DNA of 64,000 bases from CBDFGE01 sp965247055 (GTDB lineage: Bacteria > Chloroflexota > Dehalococcoidia > Lucifugimonadales > JAGWBF01): contig CBDFGE010000006.1 in NCBI GenBank assembly GCA_965247055.1, positions 772,068 through 836,067 of the forward strand. The letters are read 5' to 3'. Each line of letters opens with the position of its first letter. The stretch's first letter is position 1. The translations under genes were made by a program, and so were the position numbers. Positions 45,022 through 53,169 of the stretch are shown here, one piece after another. The notes beneath the pieces are model-generated. The model ran no database searches, was not told where the DNA came from, and worked only from the letters and a program-made list of their open reading frames with translations.

Positions 45022-46311
45022 TTACCTGGCACCAACCCTATTGTTGGCATGTGGTCGCGCTGGTCTCTTCGCGGCGCGCGGCTTTTGTCCCCCTGGACTG
45101 CCGCGGTATTGCCCGCCGTTGCGACGTGACGGGGCCTCGCGACTCTGACTCGGGCTGTGCTGCGGGAATTGGCTCTCCGGCGTGAAGTCCCCGTAGTAAA
45201 AATGTGGTAGCCGCCGCCGTTCTATCCGGGCGGCTAGCGCTTTTTCAACTTCACGAACCATCGGGGCATCCGCCGCTACTGCCAGCGTGAACGCCTCACC
45301 AGTCTGGAGGGCGCGGCCAGTGCGTCCGATTCGGTGGATGTAGGCATCTACAGTATCGGGCATGTCGAAGTTGATCACGTGGGAGATTTCCGGTACGTCA
45401 ATACCATGAGCAGCAATGTCGGTGGCCACCAGAATGTCGTATTTTCCGGAGCGGAAGCCGTTCATGGCCTCATCCCGTCGGTTCTGCGACAGATTGCCTT
45501 GCAACGCCGAAACGCGGTATTTGAGATTCGCCAGGTCTAGCGCAAGGTTCCGCGCTCGATGCTTGGTGCGCGTGAAGATCAGCGCGCGTCCTGTGGGCGT
45601 CTCTTGCAACATAGCCAGCAGCAGCTGTTTCTTGAGGCTATCGGGCACCGGATATAGCGCGTGGGAGACCGTGTTTACCGGCGCGATCGGGTCGACCTGT
45701 ACTATAACGGGGTCGGTGAGAATACTGACCGCCAGCTTGCGGATGCCTTCGGGCATGGTGGCAGAGAATAAAAGCGTCTGGCGTTTTGACGGTAGATGGC
45801 TGAGGATGCGGCGAATATCGGGCAGGAAGCCCATATCGCACATGGTGTCGGCTTCGTCTAACACCAACACATCAACCCCAGACAGGTCAATACCCCCGTC
45901 GTTGACATGGTCGAGCAGGCGACCGGGACAAGCAATGACAACCTCCGCACCTCGCCGCAGTCCCGCAAGCTGAGGGACCTTGCCCACTCCACCGTAAATC
46001 GATACGCTGCGGACTCTGGTGTGTTTGCCTAGAGCGATGGTAGCCTGATGGATCTGTTCGGCGAGCTCACGGGTGGGCACAACGATAAGGGCACGTACCC
46101 TGCGCGATGCGGCCTTGCCGTTCAGTCGGTGTAGAATGGGGAGGATGAAGGCTGCGGTTTTACCAGTGCCTGTCTGCGCCAGGCCCAAGAGGTCACGACC
46201 ATCGAGGACGATTTGGATGGCTTGCTGCTGGATCGGGGTGGGTGTAGTGTATCCAACTGACTTGATGCCGGAGATGACACGCTGGTCGAGGGAAAACTGC
46301 TCAAAGCTCAC
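45022..46311 (-). CDS. DEAD-box RNA helicase, RhlE-like
   Basis: The 429-aa ATP-dependent RNA helicase has all motifs: Q motif TPTPIQQQAI, motif I AQTGTGKTAAF, Ia PTRELAEQI, II VLDEADTMCDM, III LLFSATMP, V ATDIAAHGIDVP and VI HRIGRTGRALQTG. The C-terminal 60 residues are basic and Gly/Arg/Ser-rich (RRNGGQYRGSPGGQKPRAAKRPARP), an RNA-binding tail. It probably unwinds rRNA or mRNA structure. The gene stands alone with an AT-rich 256-base upstream region. Confidence 0.95.
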   Translation of the reverse strand: MSFEQFSLDQRVISGIKSVGYTTPTPIQQQAIQIVLDGRDLLGLAQTGTGKTAAFILPILHRLNGKAASRRVRALIVVPTRELAEQIHQATIALGKHTRVRSVSIYGGVGKVPQLAGLRRGAEVVIACPGRLLDHVNDGGIDLSGVDVLVLDEADTMCDMGFLPDIRRILSHLPSKRQTLLFSATMPEGIRKLAVSILTDPVIVQVDPIAPVNTVSHALYPVPDSLKKQLLLAMLQETPTGRALIFTRTKHRARNLALDLANLKYRVSALQGNLSQNRRDEAMNGFRSGKYDILVATDIAAHGIDVPEISHVINFDMPDTVDAYIHRIGRTGRALQTGEAFTLAVAADAPMVREVEKALAARIERRRLPHFYYGDFTPESQFPQHSPSQSREAPSRRNGGQYRGSPGGQKPRAAKRPARPHANNRVGAR

Positions 46312-46567
46312 TGGGCCTGCTCACTCCTTGACTCCACTGAGCCAAGTTGCTCCCTCGGCCCGATGATGGCTGTCAATTAAAATTGCTAATTCGGCGGCGA
46401 GCCGATACCTTAGCATAACAAGTATAACACTTACAGAGTTCCTATACACTGCTCAGCTCAAGCTGTGGTGTGACTAAAAGTGGAGACTGCCTTTCTTCTC
46501 AACCTTGTAAACTTAAACGTCAGCGGGAGCAGGCCACGAGGTAACCAGGTTGTAGTGGGACGGAGTT

Positions 46568-46816
46568 GTGGCGCCGTTGGTCTATATGAAAAGTAGCCCC
46601 AGTGAAGAGCCCATCCAGGAAGCGATCCGCCGGACCATCGAATCCAACGCCTCCATTGTCGAAAAGTGGATAGTGGGACAGCCGGGGAGCTGGGGATTCT
46701 TGGCCGGCCGAGCGGTAATCACGTATCGCCAAATGCTGGGCAGGTCGCTGACTGATCCGGAACGCCGGGAAGTGTGGCATCTCCTCTGGAGACGCCTAAC
46801 AGAGCTAAAACGGTGA
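46568..46816 (+). CDS. Small hypothetical protein
   Basis: The product is 82 aa from a GTG at 46568, or 76 aa from the ATG at 46586 (MKSSPSEEPIQEAIRRTIES). It is mainly helical: IQEAIRRTIESNASIVEKW, then AVITYRQMLGRSLTDPERREVW. The last helix resembles the segment in the gene at 44053. It is not recognised. It lies between the helicase and the tRNA gene. Confidence 0.5.
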   Translation: MAPLVYMKSSPSEEPIQEAIRRTIESNASIVEKWIVGQPGSWGFLAGRAVITYRQMLGRSLTDPERREVWHLLWRRLTELKR

Positions 46817-46926
46817 CGGGCCAGCAGTGAATCATTGAGATGAGGCGAGCCCAACGGACGCGCAAGGGGCGAAGGGTCTGAGCGAGGTGGACAGGTCGCC
46901 TCATAGGACATATGTGGCTGGCCCAG

Positions 46927-47012
46927 TGGTGCCGAAGGTCGGAGTCGAACCGACACGGGGTTGCCCCCAACGGTTTTTGAGACCGTCGCGTCTACCATTC
47001 CGCCACTTCGGC
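46927..47012 (-). tRNA. tRNA-Leu (anticodon CAA), CCA end encoded
   Basis: On the minus strand the 5' end GCCGAAG (47012 inwards) pairs with CTTCGGC, followed by discriminator A (46930) and an encoded CCA (46929-46927). The anticodon arm ACGGT-CTCAAAA-ACCGT gives CAA. A long variable arm (TTGGGGGCAACCCCG) and the GGTTCGACTCC T-arm are as expected for a class II tRNA-Leu reading UUG. Confidence 0.96.
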
Positions 47013-47104
47013 ATGGTCGCCACGCTCGAGTGGATTGCCGCCTCTTGTCTGCACCGTCACATCTCTCCATAGCCTCTCTGGTTAGAAAAACATCAGGAGG
47101 AACG

Positions 47105-48229
47105 TTATGCCTTTCCCCCTCGCAATGGGGCGCTTTCCTGGTGCAGATACTGCAAGATTTCCTTCTGCGATTGAACTATTCCTGTCTCGTGATACGGTAT
47201 GGAGTGCTCTTTGCAGAAGGCTTTGGCGACTATCTGGGCTTCCCTCAGCTTATTGCGCGGCATGTTGGGGAACAAGTGATGCTCGATCTGATAGTTGAGA
47301 TTCCCGTACCAGAAATCAGTAAGAGGATGGGGCTTTACATTTCGAGAGGTCAGCACCTGACGCCGGAAGAAGTCCAACTCTTCGTCTTCGCCCACCATAA
47401 GCATACCTTTGTGATTGGGCGCAAAGACCGATCCCATGATCAGACCGAATACTGCTTGATGAATTATAAGAAATAACACGGCGTGCCAAGCACTTAAGAG
47501 AAAAAATAACAAGCCAAAGTACGCTGCAAAGTGGCCCACCATAAGCAGTGGTTCTGCCACAGGATATTTGATTTTGTGGGTAAGTATGTATAGGACTCCT
47601 GCTAGCCGCAGGCCGAGCCCCTCGAGAGCCAACAGCGGGTAAAAGAGGAAAGCCTGGTATTTTACGATGAACCTGTACCCCCCCTTTTTCTTAAGGGCTT
47701 GCTCTTTCGTGAAAGCCATAATTGGCAAATCTACATCTGGGTCCAAAGCCAGGTGATTGGGATTGCTGTGATGTCGATTGTGCTTATCGAGCCACCAAGT
47801 CCGTTCCATGGCCAACATGAAGCAGATGATAAGGCCTGTGATTTCATTGTTGCGGACCGAACGGAAGATTTGCCTATGGCCTGCATCGTGGCCGATGAAC
47901 GCTATCTGGGCGAAGACGAAACCCAGAAATCCAGCATTCATAAGCTGCACCCAGAGGGTATCTACTAGTGCGAGAATTGTAAGGCTGGAGGCCAGGAGTC
48001 CTAGGGTTGAGAGTATTTTACAGGTGTAGTAAGCGGGTTGCTTATCCAAGAGTCCGCGTTGTCTAACTAACTGTCTCAACTCGTCTATTTGTTGACGGTC
48101 CGCCTGTTCTTGGGGCTGGCTAACAGTGAGTCCATCGTTTGTGAGTCGAAGTGCAGACCGCTGGCTTGGGCTCCCAAACCGAACGCTCTTGCTCTCACCG
48201 TTAAAGGACGTGGAATTTTGTTTAGTCAT
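47105..48229 (-). CDS. Membrane fatty acid desaturase
   Basis: The 374-aa di-iron desaturase has the three histidine boxes FIGHDAGHRQ, DKHNRHHSNPN and YQIEHHLFPNMPR, and four to six membrane helices. The last box (QxxHH) is typical of front-end/acyl-lipid desaturases; there is no fused cytochrome b5. It would introduce a double bond into membrane acyl chains. Base composition is clearly more AT-rich than the flanking core genes (some 60-base lines are only about 35-50% GC), which suggests acquisition by transfer. Confidence 0.92.
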   Translation of the reverse strand: MTKQNSTSFNGESKSVRFGSPSQRSALRLTNDGLTVSQPQEQADRQQIDELRQLVRQRGLLDKQPAYYTCKILSTLGLLASSLTILALVDTLWVQLMNAGFLGFVFAQIAFIGHDAGHRQIFRSVRNNEITGLIICFMLAMERTWWLDKHNRHHSNPNHLALDPDVDLPIMAFTKEQALKKKGGYRFIVKYQAFLFYPLLALEGLGLRLAGVLYILTHKIKYPVAEPLLMVGHFAAYFGLLFFLLSAWHAVLFLIIHQAVFGLIMGSVFAPNHKGMLMVGEDEELDFFRRQVLTSRNVKPHPLTDFWYGNLNYQIEHHLFPNMPRNKLREAQIVAKAFCKEHSIPYHETGIVQSQKEILQYLHQESAPLRGGKA

Positions 48230-48745
48230 AGTGGCGCATCCATGTTTAACCGGAATTCCCCCTATCTAGCTGGCTAGACCCAAGCACACGGCATCATCCT
48301 CGACGAGAGCGATGGCACATTATGGCAACGGCGATCCCGCCTCCCACAGACCTCAACGTATTCAGCTGGGAGCTATCCCAGAATCAGGCTGTTGTCTAAT
48401 ATCATATAACAGGTTCCCCCGGATACAACCCCATACGGCGAAAAGGGGACCGGCGTCGGTGACATAACCCCATGGCGGGTCCTCAAGCAGGGCATGGCAT
48501 GACTCTTTACGGTCTGTCCCACCTGCCTTAACCGGTCCCTCGGAGACCTCTCGATTGGTCTTGATTCGGGCGTGAATACCCACTCTTGTGCAACCACAGA
48601 GCATGTGATATAGTGTCTCCGGTGGCAGCATTCTGTGTCCCTTCCGGTTACACATATTGTTCTGTGGTTCTCCTCAGGAGCAGTGACTTGTCTTCGGGCT
48701 CGGCGACCAGACTTTTGCCAACTATTCAAGGAAAGGAGGTCACCG
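48230..48745. other. Gene-poor region between desaturase and zinc-ribbon gene
   Basis: Several overlapping frames of about 90-120 codons exist, but none has a ribosome site, a recognisable fold or consistent codon choice, so I call no gene. The last bases hold AAAGGAGGT, the ribosome site of the gene at 48746. The stretch may be remnant sequence. Confidence 0.4.
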
Positions 48746-49096
48746 ATGAGCTACGAAGATAAGACGCTCGTGTGTGTAGACTGCGGGCAACCTTTTACCT
48801 TTACCGCCGATGATCAATCGTACCACGCCGAGAAGGGCTATACAAACGAGCCCAAGCGCTGTACGACTTGTCGTCAGGCACGACGCGACCGACGGCCAGA
48901 TGATGGTTTCGGCGGGGGCGGCGGAGGCGGAGGCGGCGGGTACTTTCAGGGGCCGCGCGAGATGCATTCCGTGGTCTGTGCCGAGTGCGGTAAGGACGCG
49001 ACAGTCCCGTTCCGACCACGAGGCGACCGGCCGGTCTACTGTAGTGATTGCTACAGCAAGCAGGGCGGAAGAAGTTCCGCGCCGCGCCGATATTAG
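48746..49096 (+). CDS. Double zinc-ribbon protein with glycine-rich linker
   Basis: The 116-aa protein has two Cys4 zinc ribbons: LVCVDCGQPFTFTADDQ with PKRCTTCRQARR, and SVVCAECGKDATVPFRP with PVYCSDCYSKQ. They are joined by a run of ten glycines after DDGF. The same layout occurs in a widespread uncharacterised family (CxxC-x(n)-CxxC proteins annotated as zinc-ribbon or RNA-binding). The strong AAAGGAGGT site fixes the ATG at 48746. A role in nucleic-acid binding is likely but unproven. Confidence 0.85.
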   Translation: MSYEDKTLVCVDCGQPFTFTADDQSYHAEKGYTNEPKRCTTCRQARRDRRPDDGFGGGGGGGGGGYFQGPREMHSVVCAECGKDATVPFRPRGDRPVYCSDCYSKQGGRSSAPRRY

Positions 49097-49103
49097 GCTA
49101 GTC

Positions 49104-49133
49104 ACCAGGGAGGCGGGAAACCGCCTCCCTGGT
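49104..49133 (+). terminator. Stem-loop after the zinc-ribbon gene
   Basis: A perfect 13-bp stem (49104-49116 with 49121-49133) and GAAA loop lies seven bases after the stop. It is not followed by a T run, so it may act as a 3' stabiliser rather than a classic terminator. Confidence 0.6.
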
Positions 49134-49475
49134 CTCAGATAAGCAGGCTTGCTCCCACCCGCAAGTTGAGCATGCTGTACAGGTCCCCCCTTTAGCTATC
49201 GGACCAAACTCCCCCCATGCCTCCATTAGAGCGCTCACGAATCGTTTCGTCCCTCCCCCTCCTGCCGTCACCACAAAAAGCCGTCCTTCTCCAATCTGTT
49301 CAAACCTTTTACAGAGTGCTGTGCGCCGCCGGCACGCTAGCACCCTCGTCTTCGTAGATCAAGAATGAGCTACTGAGGCTTTGGCGTAGTGCTTGGGTGA
49401 ACCAACACGAAGGACAGGCCAAGACCTGCTCCTGATATAATCCCCTAGTAAGTCCGTCCAGGGAGTGTGGCTAGT
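49134..49475. other. Intergenic region before the antiporter gene
   Basis: No supportable gene is seen in about 340 bases. An 81-codon minus-strand frame (49098-49343) with several Cys residues lacks a ribosome site and overlaps the stem-loop, so it is not called. GGGAG at 49461-49465 serves the antiporter start. Confidence 0.4.
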
Positions 49476-51079
49476 TTGCAGGACGCCCTGCTGTCCTTGG
49501 GTCTGCTCCTGGTTGTGGCCAAGCTGGCCGAGGGCCTCGCCACGCGTCTGCGCCAGAGCGCACTGGGCGCCTACGTCCTCACCGGTATCGTCCTTGGGCC
49601 CGTTCTGGGGGTGGTGGATGTGGAGGCCGAGACGGACCTGACGATCTTCTTCAGCGTGGGCATCATCTTCCTATTCTTCCTTACCGGCATAGACGAGATC
49701 GATATCTCCGGTTTCGTCGAAACCCTGCGGGGCAGGTTCTTTCTCGCGGCGGCAGTAGCGCTGATAGTGCCCCTGGGCGCCAGCCTGGCGGTAGCTCACT
49801 ACGTGCTTGAGATTTCATGGGCCAGCTCCATCGCCGTAGCCGGAGTGATCTCCCTCTCCAGCCTTGGGGTGGTGGTTAAGGTCCTAGGCGACCTCGACCA
49901 CCTCAAGGAGCCGCTGGGGCTGGAGATTTTTACCACTGTCATGATCGTGGAGCTGGTGGGGCTCCTGATCGTGGGGTTTACCCTGGAGGAGGTGGAAAAC
50001 CCGAGCGATTTCAAGGTGTGGAAAGTAGCAGCGCTGCTAGGGCAGATAACCGGGTTCGCCCTGGTGGCGTGGGTGCTGGCCTCGCGCCTGTTCCCGCCGA
50101 TGCTCGTACGGCTCCGCCGTCTTCTGGGAGTGCCCCGGCTCTCCTTCGGACTCGTCATAGGAGGGCTCTTCTCCTGGTGGTGGGAGCTGAGGAGATCGGG
50201 CTGCATGGCGCCCTGGGAGCACTGCTGCTGGGCACTGCCCTGTCGAGCATGCCTCACCGGCTGCGCTGGGAGGTGCTCCCGGGGGTACGCAGCATGGCCC
50301 AGGGTCTCTTCATCCCCCTCTTCTTCGCTTCGGCAGGTCTCCACCTGGACACCTCCTTCACGACCCTCTCGGCCCTCACCATAGCGTCTCTGGTAACGGT
50401 GGCTGTGGTGCGCAAGTTCGCCGGCGCGGCACTGGGGGCCCTCATAGCCCGGCTGGACGCCCCCCTGGCAGTCGCATCGGGGCTGATGGCGAAAGGCGGG
50501 GTGAAGGTGGCCCTCCTGCTGGTGATGTTGGATGCGGGGGCCATCTCCCAGGAGCTGTTCTCACTATTGACCATCATCATGTTGGGGTTTATTTTCCTCG
50601 TGCCCGTCATCATCGGCCTGGCCGTGGGCCGGGCCAGGGTAGGGGAGGAACCTCACGCTCCCCATGACGTCGTCCCGTCCTTCGCCCGCTATACCCTGGA
50701 AGACGTCAACGTGGTGGACATAATGGACGAGGGACGCCCCTTGCCCCGCTCGTCTCTCTCCGTCCAGGACTTCGCCGAACATTGGCTCACCCCCGACCAG
50801 CACCACTATGTGGTCGCCGGGGAAGACGGAAAGCTGGCGGGAATCCTCTCCCTGCACCGCCTCCATGGGGTCTCCAGGGACAGGTGGGAGACCACGTCAA
50901 TCCGAGGGCTGCTTCACAGCCACTCTCCCCACGCGTCACCCGAGGAGCCCATAGACGACATCATGGAGCGCATGGCCGATCACGCCATGACAGCCATTCC
51001 CATTCTCGACCCGGAGACGGGGCTTCTCCTGGGAGAGCTGACCAGTGGCGACGTGTTCTCCCTCATCGTGCACCCCTGA
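49476..51079 (+). pseudogene. Kef/CPA2-type cation:proton antiporter, frameshifted
   Basis: The first frame encodes about seven helices (LGAYVLTGIVLGPVLG, FFSVGIIFLFFLTGIDEID, VAGVISLSSLGVVVKVLGDL and more) to SFGLVIGGLF at about 50165. The second continues with LLVVGAEEIGLHGALGALLLG, MAQGLFIPLFFASAGLHLD, MAKGGVKVALLLVML and a cytoplasmic CBS pair (VVDIMDEGRPLP..., DHAMTAIPILDPETG) to 51079. A one-base indel near 50160-50175 separates them. Intact it would be about 535 aa. GGGAG fits a TTG start at 49476 (a GTG at 49467 also exists). The CBS pair would sense nucleotides. Confidence 0.85.
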
Positions 51080-51126
51080 ACCCCATGCTCGCAGACCAAA
51101 CCAGCGGACCAACGGGGCCAGCCATA

Positions 51127-51354
51127 TCAAACCGCCAGAGCTTCTTGACGGCTTCTTCGGAAGAAGCGCTGCAGCGCGATGAGTGCCCATATCGCCTCGA
51201 CAACGGTGATGGGGTAGGCCCCCACCAGCCCGCTATAGACGGAGGTCGCTGCCGAGCCGGCAGAAAAGACGAGGACCAGCCATTTGGAACGAGGTTCCAG
51301 CCAGTAGGAGAGCATCATAATGGCCACCGCAACTGAACCAAAGATGGTAAGCAT
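51127..51354 (-). CDS. Small two-helix membrane protein (hypothetical)
   Basis: The 75-aa protein has two or three hydrophobic segments (MLTIFGSVAVAIMMLSYWL, WLVLVFSAGSAATSVYSGL, AYPITVVEAIWALIALQRFF) and a basic C-terminus. It is not recognised; short proteins of this pattern are common in Chloroflexota and actinobacteria. It converges with the antiporter gene. The start ATG has GGAGG nearby (CCTCC at 51361-51365 on the plus strand). Confidence 0.6.
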   Translation of the reverse strand: MLTIFGSVAVAIMMLSYWLEPRSKWLVLVFSAGSAATSVYSGLVGAYPITVVEAIWALIALQRFFRRSRQEALAV

Positions 51355-51462
51355 GGCGACCTCCCAAAATAGCGACCCGACCTCAAAACGGATCCCGATT
51401 TGCGAACATAGAGATCATACCAACATGCCTGCGGGGGTTCCTCCGTGTGGCGGCCTATGGCT

Positions 51463-52971
51463 CTAATCCGCGTCCTGCAACGTAGCTACGCTGAAGACGA
51501 CGCTGAAGGGCACGCAGTAGATAACGACGCTTCCCTGGGCATCTATGTCCACGTCATCAGGTATGGGATAGTTCTGGTCCCCTTTGTTGCCCTTCAGCTT
51601 GCCGAGGTCGACATATCCGGGGGCTTTGACCTGGCTTCCCCTGGAAGGGGCCTCATGGGGCGTGAGGATGACATGCAGGTCCGGCCCATTGGTGACATCC
51701 AGGTTTTCCAACCTGAGCAGGTGGGAGCCGTCGGGCCCCCGGTAGATGGTCGCCTGGCCGCTTCCTCTGTGGAAACTGTCGGCGTCGCTGAGGCTGCCGG
51801 CCTTGAGCTTCACCGGAGACAGCCGCGTCATCTTGGTAGCTTCTGCCTCGTCCAGGGCTTCATGCATCATGGCCATACCCTCTGTTGTCTTAGCCTCGTC
51901 CGACTTTTCGATGCCTTCATGCATCAAGGCCATGGCCTCCTCCGTGCCCATGACGCCATCTGACATCGCCGCCCCTTCCTGCATCACCGCCATACCCTCG
52001 TTCATGACAGTATCGTCCGACGTCTCCATACCCCCCTTCACCATGGCCATACCCCCCTCCATCATAGCTATGCCCGCCTTGAGCTTGGCCTCCTCCGAGC
52101 TCTCCATCGTCATCGCATCGGACATAGCCTCTTTGACTTCCTGATCGAACGTGGCCATTCCGGCCATGATCTGCTCCACCCTCGCGAGGGTCATGTCCGC
52201 AGGCACGATGGCGTTGGCCGCAAAGGGAAACTCTTCATCCTGTAGCATGGCCACGCTGAAGACCACGTTGAAGGGGTTGCAGTAGATGACCACGCTTCTC
52301 TGGATGTCGATGTCCACGTCACCGGGGATATCATAGTTCTGGTCGCCCCTGTTACCCTTTAGTTTGCCAAGATCAACGTATCCGGTGACCTTTACATCGC
52401 CCTGGCTATCGGGGCTCGAGTGCGGCGTGAGAATGACATGCAGGTCTGGGCCATTGGTGACTTTGAGGTTTTCCAGCCTGAGCAGGTTCGCCCCGTCCGG
52501 ACTGCGGTAGATAGTTGCCTGACCGCTACCCTTGTGGAAGCTGTCGGCGTCCCGAAAGTCGCCGGACTTGACCTTGGCCGCAGCACTCTCCAGTACCACC
52601 AATGACGCGGGCATTGGCTCGCCAACCTGCTGATCGAATTTGGCCATGGACGCCATGGTCTGCTCTACGCTGTCACGAGTCATGCCCGCCGGAATGTCGG
52701 CGCTGAAGGAGAAGGGGAACTCCTCGATGACGGTCTTGCTCGTAAAAAGCGGGGAGCCAAGATACCAACCTGCAACAATGATCGCGGCCAGCCCTGGGGT
52801 ACCCACTATGGCCACCCCCACACGGTGCCTCCACACGACCATGTGCCATCCCTTTCGGTACCCGTATGCCGCTATTACGGTGACCGCGAGCAGGGCCCCG
52901 AAGGTAAGTGGCCAGCGGTAGGGATAAAGGTCCGCCAGGAGACGTTCCAGGTCCCCGAAGAATTCCGCCAC
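51463..52971 (-). CDS. Membrane-anchored protein with two DM13 domains and a Met-rich linker
   Basis: The order over 502 aa is: two N-terminal helices (about residues 20-37 and 51-70); DM13 domain 1 (about 133-245, DADSFHKGSGQATIYRSPDG... VVIYCNPFNVVFSVA); a repeat-rich segment (about 284-382) of MMEGGMAMVKGGMETSD-type units with some 25 Met and many Glu/Asp; and DM13 domain 2 (about 388-500, DADSFHRGSGQATIYRGPDG... VVIYCVPFSVVFSVA). The VEQxMAxMAxFDQ segment is also duplicated. DM13 domains are thought to take part in extracytoplasmic redox chemistry through a conserved Cys, here in VIYC. The Met/acid linker could bind copper or other soft metals, which is inference. Confidence 0.85.
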   Translation of the reverse strand: MAEFFGDLERLLADLYPYRWPLTFGALLAVTVIAAYGYRKGWHMVVWRHRVGVAIVGTPGLAAIIVAGWYLGSPLFTSKTVIEEFPFSFSADIPAGMTRDSVEQTMASMAKFDQQVGEPMPASLVVLESAAAKVKSGDFRDADSFHKGSGQATIYRSPDGANLLRLENLKVTNGPDLHVILTPHSSPDSQGDVKVTGYVDLGKLKGNRGDQNYDIPGDVDIDIQRSVVIYCNPFNVVFSVAMLQDEEFPFAANAIVPADMTLARVEQIMAGMATFDQEVKEAMSDAMTMESSEEAKLKAGIAMMEGGMAMVKGGMETSDDTVMNEGMAVMQEGAAMSDGVMGTEEAMALMHEGIEKSDEAKTTEGMAMMHEALDEAEATKMTRLSPVKLKAGSLSDADSFHRGSGQATIYRGPDGSHLLRLENLDVTNGPDLHVILTPHEAPSRGSQVKAPGYVDLGKLKGNKGDQNYPIPDDVDIDAQGSVVIYCVPFSVVFSVATLQDAD

Positions 52972-53169
52972 TTTGAGCCCCCCTCTCCAAACACCAAGTC
53001 CCCTTCCGTGGGAACGGGCCGAGCCTTGGGAAGAGTTATTTCCGTACCGGGGACGTCGCCCGGACCATGATCGCTCACGGAAGCGCCGTCGTCAATATTT
53101 ACGAAAAATGTCGCCAAAAGGGTTCATAGGGAAATGTACTTGTGGTACCTGCTTTGTCGTTGTCCAGGG

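Noticed and set aside
48362..48655. 97-codon minus-strand frame between desaturase and zinc-ribbon gene
   Set aside because: Irregular composition, overlapping frames of similar length on both strands and no ribosome site; no family recognised.
49098..49343. 81-codon minus-strand frame with several Cys
   Set aside because: It overlaps the zinc-ribbon gene's 3' stem-loop and lacks a ribosome site; the cysteine spacing does not form a convincing motif.
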